Origin: Actinoallomurus purpureus
GTDB lineage: Bacteria > Actinomycetota > Actinomycetes > Streptosporangiales > Streptosporangiaceae
DNA length: 64,000 nucleotides
NCBI RefSeq assembly: GCF_024055795.1
Contig: NZ_JAMXMY010000012.1
Coordinates: forward strand, 208,135-272,134
Direction of reading: 5' to 3'
Position numbers and translations under genes: made by a program
In this document: piece by piece, positions 39,086 through 47,805 of the stretch
Layout: every line of letters begins with the position of its first letter
Position numbering within the stretch: position 1 is the stretch's first letter
The notes under the pieces: generated by a model
The model's database searches: none
What the model was told of the DNA's origin: nothing
Seen by the model: the letters and a program-made list of their open reading frames with translations, nothing else

Positions 39086-39100
39086 ACTACACGCTGTAGT
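39086..39100. promoter_or_regulatory. BlaI/CopY-like dyad just upstream of the Rieske pair
   Basis: ACTACA and TGTAGT are exact inverted repeats around CGC, 21 bp upstream of the first Rieske start. The TACA/TGTA half-sites match those of BlaI/MecI/CopY-type repressors. No such regulator gene is in the window. Confidence 0.5.
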
Positions 39101-39241
39101 ACATCTGCGAGTCATGTTATCGCCCGGTTCGCGGCACGGTGACCCGCGCCCACGCGGAGGCGAGATCCGCCTGTGACAACGACGTCCCACAGGGCGGATC
39201 GACCGTCCCCAGGGACTCCGGCGCCGCGCCGCGCGGGCCCG

Positions 39242-42082
39242 TCAGCCGCCGAGGATCTTGGTGAGGAACTGGCCCGTGTGGCTCGCCTGGATCTTCGCGA
39301 TGTCCTCCGGGGTGCCGGAGGCGACGACGGTGCCGCCGCGCGAGCCGCCCTCCGGGCCCATGTCGATGATCCAGTCGGCGGTCTTGACGACGTCGAGGTT
39401 GTGCTCGATCACGATGACCGTGTTGCCCTTCTCGACGAGGCCGTTCAGCACGCCGAGGAGCTTGCGGATGTCCTCGAAGTGCAGGCCGGTCGTGGGCTCG
39501 TCGAGCACGTAGATCGTGCGCCCGGTGGAGCGCCGCTGCAGTTCGGAGGCGAGCTTGACCCGCTGCGCCTCGCCACCGGACAGCGTCGGCGCGGGCTGGC
39601 CGAGCCGGACGTAGCCGAGACCGACGTCGTTGAGCGTCTGGAGATGGCGGCGGATCGCCGGGATGGCCTCGAAGAACTCCAGGCCCTCCTCGATCGGCAT
39701 GTCGAGGACCTCGGAGATCGTCTTGCCCTTGTAATGGACCTCCAGGGTCTCCCGGTTGTAGCGGGCGCCGTGACAGACCTCACAGGGGACGTACACGTCG
39801 GGCAGGAACTGCATCTCGATCTTGAGGGTGCCGTCACCGGAGCACGCCTCGCAGCGGCCGCCCTTGACGTTGAAGGAGAACCGGCCGGGTTGGTAGCCGC
39901 GCACCTTCGCCTCGGCGGTCGCCGCGAACAGCTTACGGACGTGGTCGAACACGCCCGTGTAGGTGGCCGGGTTCGACCGCGGGGTGCGGCCGATCGGCGA
40001 CTGGTCGACGTGGACGACCTTGTCGAGCTGGTCGACCCCGTTGATTCGCTTGTGCCGGCCGGGCACGGTGCGGGCGCCGTGGAGCTGCTTGGCCAGCGAG
40101 GTGTAGAGGATGTCGTTGACCAGCGTCGACTTGCCGGACCCCGACACGCCCGTGACGGCGGTGAAGACGCCGAGCGGGAACGCGACGTCGATGTCGCGCA
40201 GGTTGTGCTCGCGGGCCCCCTTGACGACCAGCTCACGCCCGCGCTGGCGCTTGCGGCGGCTCGCCGGGACCGGGATCTCCCTCCGGCCGGAGATGTACGC
40301 CCCGGTCATCGAGGCCTCGTGGGCCAGGAGCTCCTCGACCGGGCCGCTGACGACGACCTGACCGCCGTGCTCGCCCGCGCCCGGGCCGATGTCGACGACC
40401 CAGTCGGCGGCCCGGATGGTGTCCTCGTCGTGCTCGACGACGATGAGGGTGTTGCCGATGTCGCGCAGCCGGATCAGCGTCTCCAGCAGGCGGTGGTTGT
40501 CGCGCTGGTGCAGGCCGATCGACGGCTCGTCCAGGACGTACAGCACGCCCACCAGCCCGGAGCCGATCTGGGTGGCCAGGCGGATGCGCTGCGCCTCGCC
40601 GCCGGCGAGGGTCGCCGATGCGCGGTCGAGGCTGAGGTAGTCGAGGCCGACGTCGAGCAGGAAGCCGAGCCGGGCGTTGATCTCCTTGAGCACCGCCTCG
40701 GCGATGTGCTTCTCCCGCTCGCTCAGCTCCATGTTGAGCAGGAACTTCGCGCACTCCCCGATCGGCATCGCGGCCACGTCGGCGATCGACCGGTCGTTGA
40801 CCGTGACGGCGAGCACGACCGGCTTGAGCCGTTTGCCCTCACACGATGGGCACGGGATCTCCCGCATGTAGCCCTCGAACCGCTCCCGGCTCGAGTCGCT
40901 CTCCGCCTCGGAGTGCCGCCGCTGAATGTACGGGATCACGCCCTCGTACGTCGTGTAGTAGGACCGCAGCCGGCCGTACCGGTTGCGGTAGCTCACGTGC
41001 ACCTGCGTGTCGTGGCCCTGCAGGATCGCCTTGCGCGCCTTGGCCGGGAGCTTCTCCCAGGGCGTGTCGAGGTCGAAGCCCATCGCGTCGCCGAGCGCGC
41101 CGAGCAGTCGCAGGAAGTAGTCGCTGATGTGGCCGTTCGACCAGGGCGAGATCGCCCCCTCGCCGAGGGTCTTCTCCGGGTCGGGCACGAGCAGCTCCGG
41201 GTCGACCTCCATGCGGGTGCCGAGGCCGGTGCAGTCGGGGCAGGCGCCGTACGGGGAGTTGAACGAGAAGGATCGCGGCTCGAGCTCATCGAACGACAGG
41301 TCGTCGTAGGGGCAGTAGAGGTGCTCGGAGAACATCCGCTCGCGCTGCTCGTCGTCCTCGGGAAGGTCGACGAAGTCCAGGATGACCGTGCCCCCGGTGA
41401 GCCCGAGCGCCGTCTCGATCGAGTCGGCGAGCCGGCGACGGGCGCCCTCCTTGACGCTCAGCCGGTCGACGACGACCTCGATGTCGTGCTTCTCGTACTT
41501 CTTGAGTTTGGGGGCCTCGTCGAGGCGTACGAGGTTGCCGTCGACGCGGGCGCGGGAGAAGCCCTTCGTCTGCATCTCGCGGAACAGCTCGGCGTATTCG
41601 CCCTTGCGGCCGCGGATCACCGGGGCGAGCACCTGGAACCGGGTGCCCTCGTCGAACTCCAGCACCCGGTCGACGATCTGCTGGGGCGTCTGCTTGGAGA
41701 TCGGCCGGCCGCAGATCGGGCAGTGCGGATGGCCGATGCGGGCCCAGAGCAGACGGAGGTAGTCGTAGACCTCGGTGATGGTGCCGACCGTCGAACGCGG
41801 ATTCTTCGAGGTCGACTTCTGGTCGATCGAGACCGCCGGGGACAGGCCCTCGATGAAGTCGACGTCGGGCTTGTCCATCTGGCCGAGGAACTGACGCGCG
41901 TACGCCGACAGGGACTCGACGTAGCGGCGCTGGCCTTCCGCGAAGATCGTGTCGAACGCCAGGCTCGACTTCCCGGAACCGGACATGCCGGTGAACACGA
42001 TCAGCGCGTCGCGCGGAAGGTCGAGTGAGACGTCTTTGAGGTTGTGTTCACGCGCTCCGCGCACGATGAGACGGTCAGCCAC
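39242..42082 (-). CDS. uvrA: Excinuclease ABC subunit A
   Basis: Damage-recognition ATPase of nucleotide excision repair, 946 residues. First Walker [20 protein letters not shown], second [15 protein letters not shown]. Zinc modules are [17 protein letters not shown] and the [18 protein letters not shown] finger. ABC signatures are [12 protein letters not shown] and [15 protein letters not shown] 42082 begins the conserved [16 protein letters not shown]; the ORF extends to 42226 but that part is not conserved. An SOS box lies about 115 bp upstream, so it should be DNA-damage inducible. Confidence 0.98.
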   Translation of the reverse strand: MADRLIVRGAREHNLKDVSLDLPRDALIVFTGMSGSGKSSLAFDTIFAEGQRRYVESLSAYARQFLGQMDKPDVDFIEGLSPAVSIDQKSTSKNPRSTVGTITEVYDYLRLLWARIGHPHCPICGRPISKQTPQQIVDRVLEFDEGTRFQVLAPVIRGRKGEYAELFREMQTKGFSRARVDGNLVRLDEAPKLKKYEKHDIEVVVDRLSVKEGARRRLADSIETALGLTGGTVILDFVDLPEDDEQRERMFSEHLYCPYDDLSFDELEPRSFSFNSPYGACPDCTGLGTRMEVDPELLVPDPEKTLGEGAISPWSNGHISDYFLRLLGALGDAMGFDLDTPWEKLPAKARKAILQGHDTQVHVSYRNRYGRLRSYYTTYEGVIPYIQRRHSEAESDSSRERFEGYMREIPCPSCEGKRLKPVVLAVTVNDRSIADVAAMPIGECAKFLLNMELSEREKHIAEAVLKEINARLGFLLDVGLDYLSLDRASATLAGGEAQRIRLATQIGSGLVGVLYVLDEPSIGLHQRDNHRLLETLIRLRDIGNTLIVVEHDEDTIRAADWVVDIGPGAGEHGGQVVVSGPVEELLAHEASMTGAYISGRREIPVPASRRKRQRGRELVVKGAREHNLRDIDVAFPLGVFTAVTGVSGSGKSTLVNDILYTSLAKQLHGARTVPGRHKRINGVDQLDKVVHVDQSPIGRTPRSNPATYTGVFDHVRKLFAATAEAKVRGYQPGRFSFNVKGGRCEACSGDGTLKIEMQFLPDVYVPCEVCHGARYNRETLEVHYKGKTISEVLDMPIEEGLEFFEAIPAIRRHLQTLNDVGLGYVRLGQPAPTLSGGEAQRVKLASELQRRSTGRTIYVLDEPTTGLHFEDIRKLLGVLNGLVEKGNTVIVIEHNLDVVKTADWIIDMGPEGGSRGGTVVASGTPEDIAKIQASHTGQFLTKILGG

Positions 42083-42196
42083 GGCGTATCCGGTATCCCC
42101 TAGAGCCTGGTTGAGACAGGTCAGCTTCAGGCTAACGAGGAGACGGGCCGGTTTCTTCCGGAAACCCCTCACGGCGGGCCCCTCGTCGCATCGAAA

Positions 42197-42212
42197 CCGT
42201 ACACGTGTTCGA
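42197..42212 (-). promoter_or_regulatory. LexA (SOS) box upstream of uvrA
   Basis: On the minus strand the sequence is TCGAACACGTGTACGG, one position off the actinobacterial SOS consensus core GAAC-N4-GTTC. It lies 115 bp upstream of the uvrA start, and uvrA is a classic LexA target. Confidence 0.7.
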
Positions 42213-42262
42213 AGAGAGATCGCCACCGAAACGCGCGAGGCCGGTGAGGTCGATGAGGAGCC

Positions 42263-43081
42263 CTACTCCGGCCCGTCGTCGAGGGCGTGGTCGAGGTAGC
42301 GCTCGGCCGACCGGCGTACGGCGGCGACACCGTCTGCGGCGACGATCCGCCTCCACCAGCCGCCGTACACCCGCTCGAAGGAGAACGGTTCGATGCGGCG
42401 CAGTGCGCGGCGGATGATCCGGGAGCGCTCGGGGATGAGATTGGGGTAGCTGTACATAAAACTCACGTACCGGCGGTCGGGGACGACGGTGAAGATGTCG
42501 CCGGTCAGCAGCGCCCCCCGGCCGTCCTCGCCGTCGCGCCAGTGCAGCACCTGGCCGCCCGCGAAGTGCACGCCCGCGTTGACCAGGGTGAGCCCGTCGC
42601 CGATCTCGCGGGTCTCGCCCTCCCAGAAGACGATCGCGTCGTCGGGCCGGGCCACCCACTCCCGGTCGGCGGCGTGGACGTAGACGGGCGCGTCGAACGC
42701 GTGCGCCCACTCGATCATGGAGCCGTAGAAGTGGGGATGGCTGATCGCGATCGCGTCGACGCCGCCGAGCACGGCGACCCGGGCGAGAAGGTCGTCGTCC
42801 AGATAGGTGATCATGTCCCAGAGGACGTTCCCCGACGGCGTCCGTACGAGCAGCGCCCGCTGCCCGATGGCGGTCGGCGGCTCGGTCCCGATCCCGACGA
42901 CCCCCGGCCCCTCTTCGGCGACCTTGCCGCGGTGCCCGGCGGCCCGCAGCTCGGCGAGCGTCGTCCACCGCTGGCCGTCCCACCCGACGTACTGGCGTTC
43001 GTCCTCGCAGATCGGGCAGTCCGGCCGGGGCGCGGTGTACTGCACCCCGCAGGTGCGGCAGATCGGCAGATCGTCTCCCAT
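42263..43081 (-). CDS. MBL-fold metallo-hydrolase with N-terminal zinc ribbon
   Basis: Protein of 272 residues. Residues 8-27 hold two Cys pairs (CRTC and CPIC), a rubredoxin-like zinc ribbon. A metallo-beta-lactamase fold follows with a degenerate metal motif: SHPHFYGSMIEWAH stands where HxHxDH is usual, and GDIF holds an Asp. Without the full histidine set, it may bind metal differently or have lost hydrolase activity. The substrate is unknown. Its stop is 181 bp upstream of the uvrA start. Confidence 0.8.
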   Translation of the reverse strand: MGDDLPICRTCGVQYTAPRPDCPICEDERQYVGWDGQRWTTLAELRAAGHRGKVAEEGPGVVGIGTEPPTAIGQRALLVRTPSGNVLWDMITYLDDDLLARVAVLGGVDAIAISHPHFYGSMIEWAHAFDAPVYVHAADREWVARPDDAIVFWEGETREIGDGLTLVNAGVHFAGGQVLHWRDGEDGRGALLTGDIFTVVPDRRYVSFMYSYPNLIPERSRIIRRALRRIEPFSFERVYGGWWRRIVAADGVAAVRRSAERYLDHALDDGPE

Positions 43082-43314
43082 GGCCGGACCCTATGTCCGG
43101 GCACGCCCCTGCCCGAGGACCGCCACGGCACCTCCTCCGCCCCCGAGCGCCGCGACGACGCGTCCTCCGTACAGCCGAGGACCGTCGCCTCTCCGCACCC
43201 TGACCACGGACCACTGCCACGGCACCTCCGCCGGGCCGGGCGGCGAGCGCCACGGGAGTGAAAGGATGGACGCGTCCAGCGGGACGTCCGGTGATGACCG
43301 ATTGAGGAGAGTGC

Positions 43315-43968
43315 GTGTCCTACACAGGCAACGTCGAGGTCGGTGGCCCGCCCGACGTCCGTGAACTGCCCGGTCTGACGATCAGTAAGCTGACGGTCGG
43401 GCCGTACGACAACAACGCCTACCTCCTGCGTTGCACCGCCACGGGCGAGCAGGTCCTGATCGACGCCGCCAGTGAGCCGGACCGCCTGCTCGAACTTCTC
43501 GGCGACGCCCCTCTCTCCCGGGTCGTCACGACGCATCGTCACCAGGACCACTGGGGGGCGCTCGGCGCCGTCGTCGACGCGACCCACCCGTCGGTCGTGG
43601 CCCACCCCGACGACGCCGAGGCCCTGCCGCTGCCGGTCACCGAGCCGGTGCGCCACGGCGGCACCGTCCGCGTCGGACAGAACACCCTGTCCGTGATCCA
43701 CCTGCGCGGTCACACGCCCGGGTCCATCGCGCTGCTGTACGACGACGGCGACACGCCGCACCTGTTCACGGGCGACAGCCTGTTCCCCGGCGGGCCGGGC
43801 AACACCTGGGGCGACGCGACCCTGTTCAGCCGGCTCATGGACGACCTCGAAGAGCGCGTCTTCGGCACGCTCCCGGACGAGACGTGGGTCTATCCGGGCC
43901 ATGGCAAGGACACCACCGTCGGCCGCGAACGCCCCCATATTCAGGAATGGCGCGCCCGGGGCTGGTGA
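43315..43968 (+). CDS. MBL-fold hydrolase (glyoxalase II-like)
   Basis: Protein of 217 residues with the complete metallo-beta-lactamase metal motif: THRHQDHWGA, then HLRGHTPGS, TGDSLFPGGPG and YPGHGKDT. These match hydroxyacylglutathione hydrolase-like enzymes; in actinobacteria the thiol would be mycothiol rather than glutathione. A homologue next to uvrA is common in the phylum. The start GTG has GAGGAGAG upstream. Divergent from the zinc-ribbon MBL gene. Confidence 0.9.
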   Translation: MSYTGNVEVGGPPDVRELPGLTISKLTVGPYDNNAYLLRCTATGEQVLIDAASEPDRLLELLGDAPLSRVVTTHRHQDHWGALGAVVDATHPSVVAHPDDAEALPLPVTEPVRHGGTVRVGQNTLSVIHLRGHTPGSIALLYDDGDTPHLFTGDSLFPGGPGNTWGDATLFSRLMDDLEERVFGTLPDETWVYPGHGKDTTVGRERPHIQEWRARGW

Positions 43969-44114
43969 TCCCGGCCACAGTGCGCCACGATCGTCGTCCA
44001 TCGGACGTTCATCGGGTGCACCGCGCGATCCTCCGGGCGCGGTCGGCGTGACCGGCGGTCGCGTCGGCGGTTTCCTCGCCGTACGCGCATGCCGGCCACC
44101 GCGATGAGGGGAAG

Positions 44115-44633
44115 ATGAGAGCAGGCGCGCGTGACGAGCGTGTCGGAGAAGCGAGCCGGGTAAGGGGCATGACGGGCGTGACCAGGCAGGTGGCCGAGAC
44201 CGAGGGTCTGACGGACGTGGAGCTCGCGGCGCGGCTGCGCATGATGCTGGGCCGGCTGAACCGGCGCGTCCGCCAGCACGGGCCGCAGACGCTGACCTCG
44301 AGCCAGGCGTCGACGCTCGCGAGCGTCGAGGCGCTCGGCCCGGTTCGGCTCGGCGACCTGGCCGCTCACGAGGGCGTCAGCGCGCCGACGCAAAGCCGGC
44401 TGGTGGCCTCCCTGGAGGCTCAGGCCCTGATCCGCCGCACCCCCGACGTGGACGACCGGCGGGCCACTCTTCTGGAGATCACGTCGGAGGGCCGCCACCA
44501 GCTCGAACAGCTCCGCACCGAGCGGTCGGCGTTCCTGGTCGAGCAGCTGGGCGCCCTGTCGTCCGCGCAGCGCGCGGCGCTGGTCTCGGCCCTCGACGCG
44601 CTCGAGGCCCTGGCCGCCAGCCCCGGTGACTGA
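44115..44633 (+). CDS. MarR-family transcriptional regulator
   Basis: Winged-helix repressor of 172 residues (154 if ATG 44169 is used). Typical core: LTSSQASTLASVEALGPVRL, then the recognition helix APTQSRLVASLE and wing RRTPDVDDRRATLLEIT. The N-terminal start is uncertain: ATG 44115 has GAGGGG three bases away, and ATG 44169 has AAGGGG one base away. It probably controls itself or a neighbour, but no operator stands out. Confidence 0.9.
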   Translation: MRAGARDERVGEASRVRGMTGVTRQVAETEGLTDVELAARLRMMLGRLNRRVRQHGPQTLTSSQASTLASVEALGPVRLGDLAAHEGVSAPTQSRLVASLEAQALIRRTPDVDDRRATLLEITSEGRHQLEQLRTERSAFLVEQLGALSSAQRAALVSALDALEALAASPGD

Positions 44634-44637
44634 CGCA

Positions 44638-44700
44638 AGGGGCTGTTTCATAAGCCCGCTGTCCGGCTGCGCTACGAACGGGGCTTACGAAACAGCCCCT
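44638..44700. terminator. 20-bp inverted repeat between convergent genes
   Basis: AGGGGCTGTTTC plus TAAGCCC-type arm at 44638-44657 pairs with 44681-44700 with one mismatch; the loop is 23 bases. It covers the space between the MarR stop and the next convergent stop, so it can serve both. It is A/T richer than the other hairpins here. Confidence 0.65.
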
Positions 44701-45214
44701 AGCTCTTTCGGTAGGTCTTCTGGGTGCCGGCGAAGAACAGTTCCTTCCCGCCGCTCACCAGCTTGACCTGCCAGTAGGAGGCGCCCTGCCCGCTCCGGTC
44801 GGACAGGTCGAACGTCGTGGCGTCACGCGGGGTGGCCTTGCCGCTCCACAGTTTCTGGCCGAACGCCACCCACTGGCCGGTCCCGTCGGGCTGGAACTGG
44901 AAGTAGTTCTTCTCCGCGTCCTGGGCCCATTTACCGGCGAGCGCCCGGAGCCAGCTCTTGGCGTCGGCGGGACGCACCCGTGGTGTCGAGGGCGCGCTGG
45001 TGGGCGGCAGATCGATGCTTCCGGGCATCGTGGACTCGGCGATCGGCGAGGCGGGCCGGGACGGCGTCGCGGCCGGTTCGCGGCCGGCGTGCCGGTCGGC
45101 GAGGGCGGTGACCGCCAGGACGCCGACGGCCGCGACCGCCAGCACGATCGCGATCGTCCGCGTCACCGCGGGCGCCACCGAGGGCAAGCGCATGCGAACC
45201 TTCCCAGACGTCAT
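44699..45214 (-). CDS. Hypothetical membrane-anchored protein
   Basis: Not recognised. 171 residues with one N-terminal membrane segment (IAIVLAVAAVGVLAVTALA, about 21-39), a Pro/Ser/Ala-rich linker (about 45-80), and a compact C-terminal domain (WLRALAGKWAQDAEKNYFQF, GQWVAFGQKLWSGKAT, YWQVKLVSGGKELFFAG). The domain is probably outside the cell. Its beta-rich look suggests a small lipocalin-like or ligand-binding fold, which is inference. The stop codon overlaps the terminator arm. Confidence 0.75.
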   Translation of the reverse strand: MTSGKVRMRLPSVAPAVTRTIAIVLAVAAVGVLAVTALADRHAGREPAATPSRPASPIAESTMPGSIDLPPTSAPSTPRVRPADAKSWLRALAGKWAQDAEKNYFQFQPDGTGQWVAFGQKLWSGKATPRDATTFDLSDRSGQGASYWQVKLVSGGKELFFAGTQKTYRKS

Positions 45215-45288
45215 CCGCTGTGATCACGGTACAGGGGGCAGGGGCGTCCCCGCCGGGAAAGCCGGCCGGGGCGGACGGCATTCGGTGG

Positions 45289-46482
45289 TCAGCGCCGGGC
45301 CCTCGCCTCGACGTCGGTCGGGTCGGTGGGCGTCTCGTCGTCCTCCGGGCCGGCGCCGTCCTCCGGCCGGTCGGTGCCGGCGCCGACAGGGTCGGCCTTC
45401 CCGCCGGTGCGATCCGCGGTCCCGCCCGTGGGGGGCGCGGATCCGGCATCGTCGGGGGCCGCCGGGTCCGGAACGGCGGGACCCGGCCCGGTACGTACGG
45501 CGGCCTCCCCCGGCTCCTCTCCGGACTCCGGGCCGGACGTCCCGCGGCGCCCGGCCCTGATGAGGCTGGCGACCGTCGTCACGAACATCGTCACCCCGAT
45601 GACGGCGAGGGAGACGGTGGTCGATATCTCCGGCACGTGTTCGAACCAGGTCGTGTGCATGGCCTCCATGACGAGCTTGACGCCGATGAAGGCCAGGATG
45701 ACCGCGAGGCCCTTGGTGAGGTATACGAGGCGGTCCAGCAGCCCTCGCAGGAGGAAGTACAACTGGCGCAGACCCATCAGCGCGAAGGCGTTGGCGGTGA
45801 AGACGAGGTACGACTCCTTGGTGAGCCCGAAGATGGCGGGGATGGAGTCCAGGGCGAACAAAAGGTCGGTCGATCCGATCGCCACCATCACGATCAGCAT
45901 CGGCGTGATGAGGCGCTTGCCGTCGATGCGGACGGTCAGCCGGTGCTCGTGGTAGTCGTCCGTCGTCGGGACGACCCGGCAGATCCAGCGGACCAGGAGA
46001 TTCTCTTTGTACTCGTCCTCGTCGGGCTCACCGCGCACGAGGCCGGCGGCCGTCCAGATGAGGAAGGCCCCGAAGATGTAGAACAGCCACTCGAACCGGG
46101 CCAGGGCGGCGGCGCCGACCGCGATGAAGATCCCCCGCATCACCAGGGCGATCATGATGCCGATCAGGAGCACCTTGTGCTGGTTGGCGCGGGGCACGGC
46201 GAACCGCGCCATGATCACGTAGAAGATGAAGAGGTTGTCGACACTGAGGCTGTACTCGGTCAGATAACCGGCGAAGAACTGCGCGGAGTAGTCGGCCCCG
46301 GCGACGAACAACAGGCCGACGCCGAAGACGACCGCCAGGAAAACGTAGAACGTCACCCACGCGCTCGCCTGCCGGAGGGAGAACTCGCGCGGCTTGCCAC
46401 GGTCGACCACCCACAGGTCGAACAGGATGAACGCGAGGAGACCCAGCAGGGTGAGGCCCCAGGCCCAAAGGGTGACGTTCAC
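45289..46482 (-). CDS. terC: TerC family membrane protein (probable Mn2+ exporter)
   Basis: Integral membrane protein of 397 residues with about nine membrane segments. Conserved acidic motifs are EYSLSVDNLFIFYVI and STDLLFALDSIPAIFG, typical of TerC/Alx exporters of manganese. A long acidic, Pro-rich, probably cytoplasmic tail follows residue 310. GTG 46482 has GGAGGAAG upstream; the longer start at 46509 would include part of the riboswitch. The Mn2+ riboswitch in front supports a manganese role. Confidence 0.93.
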   Translation of the reverse strand: MNVTLWAWGLTLLGLLAFILFDLWVVDRGKPREFSLRQASAWVTFYVFLAVVFGVGLLFVAGADYSAQFFAGYLTEYSLSVDNLFIFYVIMARFAVPRANQHKVLLIGIMIALVMRGIFIAVGAAALARFEWLFYIFGAFLIWTAAGLVRGEPDEDEYKENLLVRWICRVVPTTDDYHEHRLTVRIDGKRLITPMLIVMVAIGSTDLLFALDSIPAIFGLTKESYLVFTANAFALMGLRQLYFLLRGLLDRLVYLTKGLAVILAFIGVKLVMEAMHTTWFEHVPEISTTVSLAVIGVTMFVTTVASLIRAGRRGTSGPESGEEPGEAAVRTGPGPAVPDPAAPDDAGSAPPTGGTADRTGGKADPVGAGTDRPEDGAGPEDDETPTDPTDVEARARR

Positions 46483-46504
46483 GGGAATACTTCCTCCGGT
46501 GGCG

Positions 46505-46622
46505 GGCAACGGCCCCGGAGGTCTCTTCCGCCCTCACTCATCGGTGCGGGCCGACAGCACCGGGCCTCATGTGGCTCCTGGGACCGTGGTGACGACACTG
46601 CCGCGAAGGAATACTCCCCTCC
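46505..46622 (-). promoter_or_regulatory. yybP-ykoY (Mn2+) riboswitch in the terC leader
   Basis: On the minus strand the leader begins AGGGGAGUAUUCC, then GUGUCGUCACCACGG, and later GAGGGCGGAAGAGACCUCC. The GGGGAGUA and GUCGUCA blocks match the conserved part of the yybP-ykoY aptamer, for example that of E. coli alx, and the class is known upstream of terC-type genes. The AGUAUUCC string recurs next to the ribosome site (GGAGGAAGUAUUCCC), so it may take part in switching. Confidence 0.75.
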
Positions 46623-46671
46623 TGTGGACCGACTATATACAAAGGCTTACCTTCCTCGTACCTAGACGTCG

Positions 46672-47805
46672 TCAGAGGGTCGCCCGGGTGACGCGCGTGT
46701 AGACCGCGAGCAACTGGTCCGTCGCGTCGTCGTCGGCCGGCAGTCGAGACGCCCGCTCGACGGCGGCGGACGCGAGCCGATCGGCGAGCGCGGGATCGTC
46801 CAGCACGCGCCGCACCGCGCCTTCGAGCTCGTCGGCGTCCCCCGACGGCACGAGAAGCGCCGCCTCGCCCACCATGCCGGGCACTCCGCCGACCCTGGTG
46901 GCGACCAGGGGCCGCCCGGCGCGCAGCACCTCCTGGACGATCAGCGGCTGGCCCTCCCAAACGCTGGGTACGACGGCGACGTCGGCCGCGGCGAGGAGGT
47001 CGGCGACGTCCGTACGCCGGCCGAGCAGCCGGACCGGAAGGTGTTCCGCCGCGATCCGGTCGCGGAGCTCCGCTTCCAGCGGCCCGTCCCCGGCGATGAC
47101 CACCAGTGGCCGCGGGTCCAGCCGGGCCCAGCCCGCAGCGGCGTCGAGCAGGGTCGGCAGTCCCTTCTGCTCGGCCAGCCGCGCCACCGTGAGGATCAGG
47201 GGGCGATCCCCGGCGGCCAGCTCGGCACGGATCCGCTTCGACGCGGCCGGGTCGTCGGACGGCGGGAGGGGCGGCGCCGGCACCAGCGCCAGGCCTACCG
47301 AACGCGCGCCGAGCGAGCGCATCCGCTCCTCCAGATCCGGGGAGACGGCCAGGACCTCCGCCGCGCCGCGCGCGACCACGCGTTCGAGCGTGGCGTACGC
47401 CGCGCCGGTCAGGCCCCCTGCGATGGAGGCGTTGTGCAGGGTGACGACGAGCGGCGGGCCTGCCGTGCCGAGGCGCAGCGGTCCTGGCACGGTACGGACG
47501 CGGGCCAGAGCCGCCAGCCCTCCGGCCCGCAGACCGTGCGCGTGGACGACGTCGGCGTCCTGGGTGAGGCGCCGGATCCGGGCCACCGCCCGCACGTCGC
47601 CCACAGGGTGCGGGCGATCGGCGATCTCCACCGGCGCGAACCCCGCGCCGGACTCGGTGAACCCGAACAACGCGTCGGACGAGGCGGGGCCCAGGACGAC
47701 CACCTTCGCGCCGCGCGCCCGCAGGCCGTCGGCCAGCGACCGGACGTGCCGGCCCACCCCGCCGGCGCTCGTCGCCAGCACCAGCGCGACCCTCGGTCCG
47801 TCCAT
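46672..47805 (-). CDS. Glycosyltransferase, GT4 family
   Basis: Cytosolic or membrane-associated retaining glycosyltransferase of 377 residues. Typical features: N-terminal SAGGVGRHVRSLADGLR, ILTVARLAEQKGLPTLLDAA, and the nucleotide-sugar site PSVWEGQPLIVQEVLRAGRP with the EX7E motif. The donor and acceptor are unknown. Its ATG overlaps the murJ-like stop (TGATG), so the cluster is coupled; a GTG one codon earlier is also possible. It is the last gene of the envelope cluster. Downstream lies the terC leader. Confidence 0.9.
   Translation of the reverse strand: MDGPRVALVLATSAGGVGRHVRSLADGLRARGAKVVVLGPASSDALFGFTESGAGFAPVEIADRPHPVGDVRAVARIRRLTQDADVVHAHGLRAGGLAALARVRTVPGPLRLGTAGPPLVVTLHNASIAGGLTGAAYATLERVVARGAAEVLAVSPDLEERMRSLGARSVGLALVPAPPLPPSDDPAASKRIRAELAAGDRPLILTVARLAEQKGLPTLLDAAAGWARLDPRPLVVIAGDGPLEAELRDRIAAEHLPVRLLGRRTDVADLLAAADVAVVPSVWEGQPLIVQEVLRAGRPLVATRVGGVPGMVGEAALLVPSGDADELEGAVRRVLDDPALADRLASAAVERASRLPADDDATDQLLAVYTRVTRATL

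Noticed and set aside
39173..42028. 951-codon plus-strand ORF opposite uvrA
   Set aside because: Antisense shadow of a high-GC gene; no domains, low-complexity Val/Asp/Gly/Arg composition, and uvrA is certain.
42132..43253. Long minus ORF overlapping the zinc-ribbon MBL gene in another frame
   Set aside because: Arg-rich shadow of the MBL gene; no domains.
44638..44700. Inverted repeat as an insertion-sequence end
   Set aside because: No transposase or second copy nearby; placement between two convergent stops fits a terminator better.
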